64,000 nucleotides of DNA from Lepidurus packardi (Eukaryota; Arthropoda; Branchiopoda; Notostraca; Triopsidae). Below the pieces are notes generated by a model. The model was not told where the DNA came from, did not search any database, and worked only from the letters and a program-made list of their open reading frames with translations. Positions 31,342 to 41,921 of this stretch are shown in pieces. Made by a program: the position numbers and the translations under genes. The stretch is from assembly GCA_023053545.1 (NCBI GenBank), contig JAKZAN010000111.1, positions 45,431 to 109,430 of the forward strand, read 5' to 3'. Within the stretch, counting starts at the first letter, position 1; every line of letters begins with the position of its first letter.

Positions 31342-31611
31342 GGCCTCTTTTTTTCGTCTTTCGAACTCTTCTTGTCGCTCCTTTGCTTTTAAAAGAACTG
31401 CCTTTACCGCTGCTTCGTTTTTCTTTGTTTTACCCATGACAAAAAATTTAACCACTAAACAAAACAACGTCACGTGAAATGTAAACAAAACAAAGTCACG
31501 TGATCCCGCGCTGAAGCGAAAGCCGTGGGCATATAATCCTGTGCGTACGAACAGGATGAATGCAAGGCGATCCTGTGGCTTCGCACAGGATTTCTATCTG
31601 ATAATGTGTTG
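31342..31611 (-). repeat. Right inverted end of the KDZ unit, outer 270 bp
   Basis: Inverse of 10097-10368. It encodes on the minus strand the same transposase N-terminus (MGKTKKNEAAVKAVLLKAKE). Here the A-run has the length that keeps the frame open, unlike the left copy. Confidence 0.92.
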
Positions 31612-31727
31612 AGAGCGTTTGCCAAATTCACCAGTGGCATCTAGTGAAGCGCATGTAAACTATGGATCCGCCATCTTGCGCAATAGCACTCCCTAGTCCT
31701 TTAAGGTTCAGTGTAGTAGTTCCTATT
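31612..31727 (+). repeat. Repeat X, interrupted copy, right part with target duplication
   Basis: Starts with the second AGAGCGTT (31612-31619) and continues TGCCAAATTCACC as in the intact X at 9701, ending TTCCTATT at 31727. Left part 103 bp + right part 116 bp - 8 bp = 211 bp, the length of intact X. Confidence 0.93.
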
Positions 31728-31755
31728 TTTTCTTCTTTTTACTTTTAGCACAACT

Positions 31756-33508
31756 ATGAGTCATGTGAATAGTCAAGTGTGGTCTAAATTTATAGAAAAG
31801 CTTCCAGGGTTCTCAGAGCAGTTGATCAAAGAGTATTTCCAGTCACAAACTACATCGGATAGGTATTTTAACCGTAGCGAGCTTTTCTTAAAAGACCACT
31901 ATGTTACGGAAGTTGAGACCCTACTTCTTCCTTGTGGAAAAACACTATGCGCTCGGGCAAAATGCTTTAGAAGTTTCAGAAAAAACGATGCACCACATCA
32001 AGTAGAGCTTGCGTTTAAACCATCATTAGTCTGCAACTCGTGGCGAGATGCAATTGAATCAGCCACTTGTTTATGCACTGTGGGACAGCTCGGATACTGC
32101 AACCATGTAATTGCTGTCTTAAAACTGCTGCATAATTGTCAGAAAGAGGGATTCAATGAAGTACCCCCAGAGCTTTCTTGTACAAGCAAACCACAGCAAT
32201 TGGGCCGCTACCGAAATCGGAATGATTTTACGTTCCATATTACTGACGGAAGCCATACCGGTTGCTCCTCGTACCAGCCATGCAAGAAGCCTCGGTTTGG
32301 TTTGGAACACAAGGATGCTATGATCGGGCTAAATGAGGTTATTAAATCAGAGAACAGCGATTTTGCAAAAAATGCTTAAGACCGCAGCAACACTGGCCTC
32401 CACTTCGGGAGAGCTAACCTGTCTCGGGGAGGTACCAAGGTCGTCTACATTTACGTACCAACTAAATAATAACGAGTCTGAATACGACGTAAGTAACTAT
32501 CCGTTTTAATCCATTATGAGTATGCAATGACTGAAGTCATTATCTTCGTAGATCCAAACAAACATCCGCCAAACACTGTCCGTGGCAATTCCTTCTTTAC
32601 CCCAAAACGCTTGGAACGGGTTTTCAGCACACGTACCTGAAGAATCTGGATACTCACCAAAAAATCCGTCCGAATGTGCTTTGCTAAAGAAACTTAAACT
32701 GGACATTACCAAGGCAAGACACGTAGAGAAATACAGCCGCTCACAGTCATCCAGCGATTTATGGGAACAAGAACGTTTATTCAGGTAAAGAAACAAAGGT
32801 GCAGTACCCAGACATTTACATACACTGATGTATTTACTCGATTCTGCAGACTAACGGCGAGTACCTTTGGACAGGTAGTGAAACGGTGCACAGTGTGGAC
32901 ATCGGCAGGATTGTTGAATATCCTAGAGGACAATGACTTGAGTGGAATAAGGCAGGTCAGGTTTGGTCAGAAGTTTGAAGTAATAGCAGCAGGCCCGTTA
33001 TCAGGGTACTATGTATCGCCTTGGTCATCGTGTCACCGTGGACTTCTGCGGCCTTGTGATAAATCCGAAGTGTTTTTGGCTAGCTGCAAGTCCTGATAGA
33101 AGAGTATTTGATCCTTTGGAGAATCCTCCTCATGGCTTGGCTGAGTTTAAGTGCCCTTACTCGCTACGGAACCAAACTGCCAAAATGTGTTTGTCATCTC
33201 CCAATTTCTACATGAAATTAGTTAACGGGTCTCCTTGCTTAGATCCCTCTCATGGATATTATTTCCAAGTAATGGGCCAAATGGCTTTGTCTGGCACTCA
33301 GTGATGCGACTTTGTCGTGTTTACCTACAAAGGTTTGATTATAGAACGTATAGCTTTTGATTTCAAAAAATGGAAAGAGATGTCATTGAAGTTGAATAGT
33401 TCTATTCCCTTATTCTGCTCCCTTACTTCACCAAAATTGACGCTCCGGAGCCGTCAACGACTGCCAAAAAATAGTCTTCAATTATCATCTAATGCAACGT
33501 CCAGTTAA
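31756..33508 (+). pseudogene. SWIM zinc finger plus YqaJ-type nuclease
   Basis: ATG at 31756. The SWIM finger CLCTVGQLGYCNHV is near residues 106-119. The exon runs to a GTAAGT at 32489, but A6 at 32367-32372 breaks the frame unless one A is removed. Exon 32552-32784 ends before LTASTFGQVVKR (from 32850), the start motif of YqaJ nucleases. Later blocks are WLAASPD (about 33078), GLAEFKCPYS (catalytic E-x-K, about 33139) and YYFQVMGQMALSG. TGA at 33302-33304 falls where family members have Trp, before CDFVVFT. The frame then runs to 33508. Introns between 32955 and 33011 are not settled. YqaJ is the phage recombination exonuclease fold. The gene converges on a THAP transposase. Confidence 0.75.
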
Positions 33509-33689
33509 TAATTCCTACGTTTTGTGATAATTCTTCGCAATAAGTTTTTTTCTAAAGTGCAATAAAAAATTTATGAGTGAACAATGCAGATGTATATTTA
33601 AACTAAAGTTGACTTAATGCACTTTATTAATATGCACCGCAATAATACAAAGTTGTATGAATTTGCATAATTTGCTATGAAACGCTGTC

Positions 33690-35188
33690 AATCTTCCTCT
33701 GAATCACTACAGTATTCGTCCGAAAAATATACTACAGGCTCCAGTGGATCTTCCGTCTGCTGCAAAGCCTTTTCTATATTGAAACCCTTATCCGCCATGA
33801 TCGAGTCTCCGTCGTCATAAACCTGATTAAAGATTACGGATCGTTTTGTGATTTATTCGTCGCTGATTGACCCAGAGTAAAGCGCGGAAACAAAAGTTAC
33901 AAGTCCATTTGGTGCAATTCCGAGGAGGCCCTTAAAAGTATGCGTTCCCTTGTAGAACGAGTGCAGGCCAGTCTTGAGCATGAAACAAGAAGGGTTTTCG
34001 TACTTGAGTTCCGTTGCGTCGATAATCACCCTTGTAGATGGATAATTTTCCTGGAACTCCTTTGGCATCGTTTCTTCAATGTACTTCTTCGGTGGCCACA
34101 GCTATAAGCATCCAAGGCGATAATACAGAAAGTTTATCCAGCTGGTGAATGTCCTACTGCCTGTAGATAAACTAATACCAAATCGATGCGCCAGGTCCTT
34201 CTCTAAAAAGTTTAAGCGAAGCCGAGAAAGCACCAACCAAAACTGGTCAGCAGAACTCATCTTTCGCGGTCTCCGTCGTGACGTAGGTAAGGCATTCAGG
34301 TTTGTGGCTTCAGGCCCACGCCACTGGATGATATTTTCGCCGTTCTTCCCGGGATCTAAGTAATTCAACAAGACCTCAAACTCCTTATCGGATTCCATGC
34401 CGGTGTATAACTTAAGCAAGTTTCGGTTATCTTTCAATCTTGCGTACGACATTTGGCATGATTTCAAAAGTTCTATTTCAACACGAGCCGTTGAAAGTTC
34501 TTTTCGCGCTACTTGCAAAGAATCTTGAAGTGCAGCGATTTGATTTTCAGCGTTGTTCCTAGCGTGTTTTTCTTTTGCCAAAACGTGGAGTAAAGAGAAT
34601 TTCTCTTTCCTCATTTCTTCTAACTGGGACTTTAATTCATCGCCTGTAGGGTCTTCTGGTTTCATATTGCATGTCTCAGGAAATTTTTCCGGTTGATCAG
34701 CAGGCTCAACACATTCGCAGCTGGAAGAGGAAGCGATTTCGTCCTCTGGCAAAGGAGTCTCTACATGAAGGCTGAGATCTTAGTGCCCAGGAAATATTTC
34801 GCTGGGTAACTCTCGCTTCTTTGGTGATTTCCTAGGTTTGGCTTTTGGTTTAAAGTCTGAGGGCAAAACCCCTGGTTTTAATCCTCTTTTTCCTGATGGA
34901 GGTTCGTAAACATAAAAGTCTTTTCTTCATAATGCCTGAAACATATCACTGTTCCTTCAGTGACCTGAAAATTTTGTTAAAAAAATTAGTCATTTATAAA
35001 TGAAACATTGTGGATTTGAGTAAATATACCGTGAAATTTGGACCAACGTGTCGCCTAATCCGCAAGACAAATTTCTTTAGTAACTGCTGATCTTTTGGAA
35101 CTTTATGGACCGAGATTTTCGTGCTCTGATTCAACCGATTTGACTCCCACGTGCGCGACGTACACAGAGGAACACAGCAGTTAGGCAT
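33690..35188 (-). pseudogene. THAP-domain DDE transposase (Harbinger-related, ISL2EU/IS4EU-like)
   Basis: Minus strand, ATG at 35188. The THAP domain starts MPNCCVPLCTSR with the later zinc ligands CFRH after an intron at 34965-35029. A basic linker follows, with a TAA after FPGH near 34780, then a coiled coil (about 34690-34450), the usual HTH before the nuclease (SSADQFWLVLSRLRLNFLEKDL) and the DDE_Tnp_4 core: VIIDATELKYENPS (first Asp), HTFKGLLGIAPNGLVTFVS, then GDSIMADKGFNI (second Asp). Stops at about 34100 and 33853 interrupt it. After GFNI the family's final Glu region is replaced by an acidic tail, so it is not a working nuclease as written. Confidence 0.8.
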
Positions 35189-35259
35189 TTCGGAACAAAC
35201 TTGTTGCTAAATATGTTTATTTTCGAGAATAAACGAGGCACTCACTACACGGCCGTATA

Positions 35260-35408
35260 CCAAACAAAAGAGGCATTGCGCAAGATGGCGGACTTGTCAC
35301 TTCGTGCCACCAGAGGCGTAATTTGGCAAACACTCTATTGGGACGCGGGTTTGCCCAGAAGTCCGGAAAACTCAACTGCCTAGTCGAATTCGCAATTGGA
35401 ACGCACCC
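35260..35408 (+). repeat. Right terminus of the THAP/YqaJ Harbinger-type element
   Basis: Ends ...GCAATTGGAACGCACCC at 35408, the same outer sequence as the right end of the MITE at 21472. The inner part (GCGCAAGATGGCGGA...TTTGGCAAAC) is the inverse of sequence in repeat X. TTTTA follows. The matching left terminus was not found in the window. Confidence 0.7.
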
Positions 35409-36135
35409 TTTTAGACGCTAGAACATTCAGAAAGCTGTTTGGCGCACAATTTGAAAACGTACTAATTTCACCAAAATAGTTCCAATCTATAATCAGCGTA
35501 TTTGTATTGCTCAATCCTCGAAAAACATTATGGAAATTGATAGCGAACGCTGCTCACATCTTATTCGAACAAGTTTAGGGCAGTTTTATTACTAAAAACC
35601 AAGCAAAAAAGAACACCGTGATATTTATATTTGTATTTTGAATTTGGTCATTCTTGAATTACGGCGACCACAACGTAAACTGACCCTAGTGCTGATCACA
35701 GATAATTGGGCAGACTTAAAAGTTAACGAAGTGAGATTCGATTGGGTTCATTGGACAAAACATTTGATAGATCAATTGCACAAGGAACATAATGCAGGAT
35801 GTAACATAAGGAACGCACATGAGATGAGATTCAAATAGGTTGTCAAAATTAAGTCCTTTGACATTCAATGGCTGCATAAGGCAATTATACAAAAACGAGA
35901 TTAAACTGGGTTGACTGAACAGAAACAGCTGACGTATCTGCACAATGCACATTTTTCAAGGCAATAAATGAGATCCAACTGGATTAACTGGATTACAACA
36001 TAAGGCACATCGTAAACATACATTAGACTTCAATTAGGACTGACTATTGACTACAAATACGAGAATGATCATCAACGGATTTATTGGCATTTACAGCCAT
36101 AACGGCATCAATCATTCCTTGAGGGAAGTTTGATC
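35409..36135. other. No gene seen
   Basis: AT-rich sequence between the Harbinger terminus and the hAT remnants. Open frames near 35638-35838 have no recognisable motif. Confidence 0.4.
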
Positions 36136-36524
36136 CAGTTTCGCGATCAGAATTTAGTTTGAACCATTCGCGACACTGGAGCAAACTTGAAAGCGGAATA
36201 TTGGGTAAGCAATTGCGTTGCTTATTTTTTTACCAATTTCATCTGGCTGAATATTCGCTCTACAGCAACATTGCTAAACGGTAGAGAGAATGTGTACCCA
36301 ATCACTCTGCAAAGATTGGGAAACTTCGTTTCAACTTGTTTTTGAACCACCTGCCAGCAGTGCAGTGGATTCACTTCGGAAAAACTATTCTCCGTTAGAT
36401 CGGTACCAGAACATTCGCATGCAATGTTGATATGCTCAGGATATTCGATCATTTTCATCCACAAAGCTATTCATGACAGGAAACCGCTTGAACATACCTT
36501 CAATTAAATCCATACGGCAGTCTC
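36136..36524 (-). repeat. hAT 3' segment, tandem copy 1
   Basis: Starts TCCAGTTTCGCGATCAGAAT and runs through the hAT C-terminal coding region. The same segment starts again at about 36525 and continues, after the inserted Gypsy, at 41922-42205. On the minus strand it encodes LPFSNVAVERIFSQMKLVKK, the hAT C-terminal dimerisation motif, at about 36222-36285. Confidence 0.85.
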
Positions 36525-36647
36525 GATCCAGTTTCGCGATCAGAATTTAGTTTGAACCATTCTCGACACTGGAGCAAACTCGAAAGCGTAATATTGGCTA
36601 AGCAATTGCGTTGCTTATTTTTTACCAATTTCACCTGGCTGAATATT

Positions 36648-36922
36648 GGCATGAACCGTCATGATTGTACAGCCTCCCCAGTCCCATCTCTCCGTTTCTT
36701 GGTATACCTCTTCCCCAACCCTACGTCGTAGTCGTAGTAAGTGAAAGCTATCTCCCAGTAATCGTCTAGAGGACGTTCATTAAGAGAAACCGCGGTACCG
36801 AGTATAAAAAGGGACCGATTGGCCATGTAGAGGATAGAGAGCGAGAGAGAGAGAGAGAGATAACGTGTAGCCGTGGAAGATTTAAATACAGTGAAATGGC
36901 TAAATTTAAACGTATTCGCACA
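36648..36922 (+). repeat. 5' LTR of the hAT-inserted Gypsy
   Basis: Contains GAGTATAAAAAGG, a TATA-box candidate, a (GA)n tract at 36838-36861 and, at 36896, the gag start codon. Followed by CTTGGTGTCAGGAGTGGGA, a primer-binding-like sequence. Confidence 0.9.
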
Positions 36923-37918
36923 CTTGGTGTCAGGAGTGGGATCAAACCCAACAACCCAACCTCTAGGCTAGAAGAACTGGCTTTGAGAGTGGCAGCAAAG
37001 ACATCTAACCGCGAAGCCAGCTTCCGTAGCCAAAGCCTGGCAGCCATCCCCACTTTTACAGCGGAAAGCGGTGACGACGTGGAGGACTGGCTGGAAACTG
37101 TTGAGCCCGCCGGTATTACAGGCAACTGGACGAGTGAAGACCATCTAAGGGCTGCCACCGGAAAGCTCGGCGGAGCCGCATTGAAGTGGCATCTCATAAA
37201 ACGCAAAACACACAACGAATTTGACGCATGGAAGCAGGAGATTCGAGCGGTTTTTGGTCAACCGATCACTCTCGAAGAGTGGAGCAAACGGGTCAACGAA
37301 CGGACACAACAACCCGACGAAGCGATTAATAATTATGTTTACGACAAACTCTACTTAATCCGTAAGTTTCCTAAGCCCCTAACAGAAGACGAACAAATTA
37401 AGCGGTTAGCTTGGGGTCTAAGCCGTCCCGAATTGGCCACAGCAGCTCTAGCTCGCAAACCAACAACTTTAGACGAGTTCTCCGAAATTTTAAACGAAAT
37501 TTCTAACAAATCGTTCCAACCACGCCCGCCGAAAGCAATCTCCACCATAACACGGGATCCCGCACCACTCCTTCCGCCCAAAACTGAAAAACCGACGGTA
37601 GAAGATCAAATTACGTCACCAACGCCAGGAAATTCCACAATCGTGAAACTACTAGAGCAGATGAACGACAACCTAGCAGCGGCCATTCAATCAGGCACTA
37701 AACCACGCAAATTGGAAAACCAACTGTGCTTCAATTGTCAACGGCCGGGACACGTCGCACGTCAATGCCCGCAACGACGACTACCACGTGCCAGCCCCAG
37801 TAGCATGACCTGTTTTCGATGCGATAAAGTAAGGCACATCGCCCGCGATTGTCCTACATGCCAGCGCCCCCAGACGGAAAACTCCCCGGCCGACCCACTG
37901 GGGCAGGGTCGGCCTTAA
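36896..37918 (+). CDS. Gag with two CCHC zinc knuckles
   Basis: 340 residues, uninterrupted, with the ATG inside the 5' LTR. The middle part (DVEDWLETVEPAG...LGGAALKWH...DAWKQEIRAVFG) is a Gypsy capsid core. Two knuckles near the C-terminus read CFNCQRPGHVARQC and CFRCDKVRHIARDC. It ends at TAA 37916-37918. Pol continues in another frame, suggesting ribosomal frameshifting in the intact ancestor. Confidence 0.88.
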   Translation: MAKFKRIRTLGVRSGIKPNNPTSRLEELALRVAAKTSNREASFRSQSLAAIPTFTAESGDDVEDWLETVEPAGITGNWTSEDHLRAATGKLGGAALKWHLIKRKTHNEFDAWKQEIRAVFGQPITLEEWSKRVNERTQQPDEAINNYVYDKLYLIRKFPKPLTEDEQIKRLAWGLSRPELATAALARKPTTLDEFSEILNEISNKSFQPRPPKAISTITRDPAPLLPPKTEKPTVEDQITSPTPGNSTIVKLLEQMNDNLAAAIQSGTKPRKLENQLCFNCQRPGHVARQCPQRRLPRASPSSMTCFRCDKVRHIARDCPTCQRPQTENSPADPLGQGRP

Positions 37919-37929
37919 ATCCAGAGGCC

Positions 37930-40900
37930 CCAGCGTATTATGTCAATTCTGTGTAGTAGACCTCCCCATTATAGCTCTTAACGTAGATTCGGTAGGCGTA
38001 GTTGAAGCCCTCGTAGACACCAGAGCAGCCTGTTCCGTAATTCGGGATGATGTACTGAAAAATACAGATTTATCGCTCTCCTCTTACCACGGCAATTCAA
38101 TAATTGGTGCCGGAAATAAGGTCCAAGGTCCGTGAATCAAACAGTTCGTAGTTGTGGACACAGACCCGTTCCGTGTAATCCTGGGTAACGACTGGATATT
38201 AGCAAGTAACATGAGCATTGTATGTTACGAAGGCCAACTGAGAGTTATGCGCGATCTAGAACAGATCCTCCGTGACCAGCACACCAAGTCAGTGCCTGCA
38301 ACCACCAACCCGACAGTTGCGTCGACCACAGACAAAGACTATCTCATGAACATCTCCTGGTACGCAGATATCCCACGTCGTTGTGGACGACTAGTGGCTT
38401 CGATCACGTGCGTTGTGCCACCCGGCACAATGAAATTCGTCACTACAACCGTCCCCCCCGGCGCCCCTGGTACCATCTGTGTTACAACCTGCCTTCAGGC
38501 TACTCCTGGACGAGAGTGGATAAGTCCTGCCTGCGTTCTCAACTTCAATCGGGGGACTGTCGACGTACCTACCATCAACTTGGGAAGCCGGCCACTTCGT
38601 ATTGAGAGATCTCAAAAACTCGCACCGATCGGCGTTCCGGAAAGTATCGAAACGGTTGACAATGATCTCCACAGAATGCATGTGAGCGAGTTTTGCGGTA
38701 GACGCCCCTTGGTCCTAGAGCCCCATCAGATAGGGTCACACCTAAGCCCAGACCAGCAAGACCAAATCCGGAATCTACTCAACAGGTATGCTCATTGCTT
38801 CATGCGTTCGAGTGATGCTCTACCTGAAACCCATCTTGTGGAACACGATATCAACGTTGGCAATCACACTCCGGTTCATGCACATCCACGACGTGTTTCC
38901 CCTTACGAGAGGCGGATAATCGGGGAACAGGTCCAGCAGATGATAGCTGACGGGATACCACAACCCTCGCTCAGTCCGTGGGCTTCACCAGTCGGAATAA
39001 GAACGGCGAAATTCGCTTTTGTGTAGATTACCGAAAGCTGAACGATATTACCAAACGTGACGTCTATCCGTTACCCCGCATTGACGATCTCCTGGAGCAC
39101 ATTAACGGAGCCACTTATTTTAGCAGCCTGGACATAAAAAGCGGGTATGGGCAAGTCGCTGTGAAACCGGAGGATCAAGAACGTACGGAATTTGTAACCC
39201 CTGATGGCCTTTACGAATTCCGCCGGATGCCGTTCGGTCTCTGCAATGCCCCCGCAACCTTCCAACGACTTATGGACCGTGTATTAGCGGGACTGAAATG
39301 GTCTCACTGCCTTGTCTACCTGGATGACATCCTGGTATACGGAACCTCGTTTAATGAGCATAAAGAGCGACTAGAGGCTGTCCTCCGAGCCTTTGAAAGA
39401 GCGGGACTCACATTAAACCTGGCTAAGTGCTCGTTCGCCTGCCCCCACGTTTCTTTCCTTGGTCACCGGATCGATCGGAACGGAATCGGACCAGACCCGC
39501 AAAAACTGGATGTTATCGAGAAATACCCGAAACCGAAAAACTTGAAAGATCTGCGTAGATTCCTGGGAATGCTCGGATACTACCGACGATTCATTCGCAA
39601 CTTCGCCGCAGTCGCCCGCCTACTCTACATTCTCTTCAAGAAAAATCAAGAATGGTTCTGGAATGCTAATTCGCAAAATTCGTTTACTCAATTGAAGAAA
39701 GCTCTTAAAGAATCACCTATCCTGGGACATTTTCGGGACGATTGGGAGACGGAGATTCACACGGATGCCAGCTACCAGGGACTAGGGGCCGTTCTCATCC
39801 AGAGGAAGGGAGACGAAGAGATTACGCTGGCCTTCATAAGTCGTCGACTAACGTCCCCTGAAGAAAATTACCACAGCAATGAACTCGAATGTCTCTGTGT
39901 GGTCTGGCAGTGGAAAGGTTTCGCCCCTTCGTTTTTGGTCGTCGGTTCACCGTCGTCACGGATAACACAGCAGTTACATACCTCTTCCAAAAGCAACAGA
40001 CCAACGCCAAGTTCAACCGATGGGTGAGGGCCCTCCAGGAGCACGATATTGTCTTTAAATACAAGAAGGGCCAGGCCAACGTAGTCGCTGACGCACTGTC
40101 TAGGGCCCCCACTGGTCCGGCAGTAGCCACCCACCCCCCTGACGAGATGACGATTTGTGCTATTCTTCCAAAAATCCCGAACTCCACGTTGGCCATTGAG
40201 CAGGGTGCTGACCCCCGATTTTCTCGTATCATGGCTGGCCTAGAGAATCCAAACGCCAACCCACGCCTGTCTATCCTTTTCGAAGTGCACAATAACCTCC
40301 TATATCGCCGAAATAGTAGCCCAGGTCGACGATTACTTCTAGCGGTACCCCGTTCCCTGCGTCAACAAGTGCTACAGGAATGCCATGACGGACCAAACGG
40401 GGGACACTTTGGTGTAGACAAAACGCTTGGCAAATTACAATCCCGGTACTGGTGCCTAAAATCGCCCGGACCGTCCGTCGGTATGTTTCCAGCTGTCCCT
40501 CTTGTCAATACCGGAAACAACCTCCTGGTCTGCCTTCGCGTCTTCTTAACCCAATAACCCCCCCTGCAAAACCTTTCCAAATGATTGGCATTGATCACGT
40601 TGGTCCGCTTCCGTTGACTCCCCGAGGACACCGGCACCTCCTTGTCGCAATCGACTATCGCAGCGAATGGGTTGAGGCGCTACCAGTATCCTCCACCTCG
40701 GCCCGCGAAGTTTGCCAGTTTCTCGTGAACCAAATTGTCCTTCGACACGGAACCCCGGACAAAATCATAAGTGACCGTGGGAGTGGCTTTACAGCCCAGG
40801 AGCTTGAGGACGTCCTGGATAATCTAAAAATTAACCACTCGATGACCGCTGCGTATCACCCCCAGGCCAATGGGTTATGCGAGAGAGTGAACCGAACGAT

Positions 40901-41735
40901 GACCGAAGTTCTAATAGGTTTAATGGGAAAAGACCAAACCAAATGGGACGAGTACGTTCAGGCCACAACGTTCTGCATCAACACGGCGCCCCAACGCAGT
41001 ACTGGATTCAACCCTTTCCAGCTTCTACACGGGCGAGAGCCAAGCCTTCCCGAGGAAGGTCGATTCCCCTGGCCGGCGGAGGCGGTGGAAGAATTCGCAA
41101 ATTTCAGGGATCGCGTGGAAGCCACACGGCTCGAAGCTTTAGAACGTGTTCGTAAAGAACAAGTCAAGCAGAAGAAGCACTACGACTTAAGGCATCGACC
41201 CCAATCCGTATTCAAGCCTGGGGATCTTGTGCTCGTGAGGAGGCAGCTTCGGAAAGTCGGCAAGTGTGCCAAGTTTATGCCCCGGTATATTGGGCCGTTC
41301 GTTATTTCCCGTAGAGTTACAGATGCAACGTACCAATTAAAGGATATCCGTGGACGAGACACTCCCCGTCGCCACCGAATCTTTCCGGTATATGTCGGGC
41401 TACTGAAGAGGTATGTTGGGGGTTATGACGCTACAGGAGCAACGTCCAACGAAAGTGACCAAGACGAAGATGTGGCGGACCCCGACCATGACCGAATAGC
41501 CCCCGGTGCTGATTCGGATAGTGAGGATGACGTACCGTTAGCCAAATATCTTAGACGTCTGAATAGTGGTACTGGAATCCCCTTCCCACTCCAGTCTGAT
41601 GCCTGCGTAATGTTTTGCCAACAGGAGTTGGATTGTCAGGAAAGGCCGAGTGTCATGAACCGTCATGATTGTACAGCCTGCCCAGTCCCATCTCTCCGTT
41701 TCTTGGTATACCTCTTCCCCAACCCTACGTCGTAG
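37930..41735 (+). pseudogene. Pol: protease, RT, RNase H, integrase, with frame breaks
   Basis: The protease frame reads ALVDTRAACSVI: the DTG active site is DTR at 38016-38024, and TGA at 38133-38135 interrupts it. RT begins in frame to 39026 and shifts near 38990 into the frame carrying FCVDYRKLN and YLDDILVYG. RNase H has THTDASYQGLG-type sequence (HTDASYQG) and shifts near 39905. Integrase has GGHFGVDKT, then after a shift near 40450 CPSCQYRKQ, and the triad in GIDHVG, ISDRGSGF and NGLCERVNRT. The last segment, 40452-41735, extends into the 3' LTR. At least three indels and one nonsense make it inactive. Confidence 0.88.
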
Positions 41736-41921
41736 TCGTAGTAAGTGAAAGCTATCTCCCAGTAATCGTCTAGAGGACGTTCCTTAAGAGAAACCGCGGT
41801 ACCGAGTATAAAAAGGACCGATGGGCCATGTAGAGGATAGAGTGCGAGAGAGAGAGAGAGAACGTGTAGCCGTGGAAGATTTAAATACAGTGAAATGGCT
41901 AAATTTAAACGTATTCGCACA
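41651..41921 (+). repeat. 3' LTR of the hAT-inserted Gypsy
   Basis: Preceded by CAGGAAAGGCCGAG (polypurine-like). TGTCATG start, CGCACA end, followed by ATATT and the hAT sequence. Confidence 0.92.

Larger units (their letters stand above)
10097..31611 (+). mobile_element. 21.5-kb KDZ-bounded transposon unit
   Basis: The left end begins CAACACATTATCAGA. The right end finishes with the inverted TCTGATAATGTGTTG. AGAGCGTT flanks both sides (10089-10096 and 31612-31619). An 8-bp duplication is known for KDZ elements such as Zisupton. Removing the unit plus one duplication restores a 211-bp repeat X equal in length to the intact copy at 9598. Contents: a KDZ transposase gene next to the left end, a MULE with its own repeats, a MITE, an unrecognised multi-exon gene, scattered inverted KDZ coding remnants toward the right end, and a nested Gypsy in the right end. 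Without that Gypsy the unit is about 18.8 kb. Confidence 0.88.
36648..41921 (+). mobile_element. Ty3/Gypsy element with 271-275-bp LTRs inside hAT
   Basis: LTRs at 36648-36922 and 41651-41921; ATATT at 36643-36647 and 41922-41926. The 3' LTR starts TGTCATGAACC and ends CGCACA. In the 5' LTR the first bases are changed (GGCATGAACC). The LTRs differ at several places, including the (GA)n length, so this is older than the other two complete Gypsy copies. gag starts inside the 5' LTR and pol runs into the 3' LTR. gag is open; pol has several frame breaks. Confidence 0.93.
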
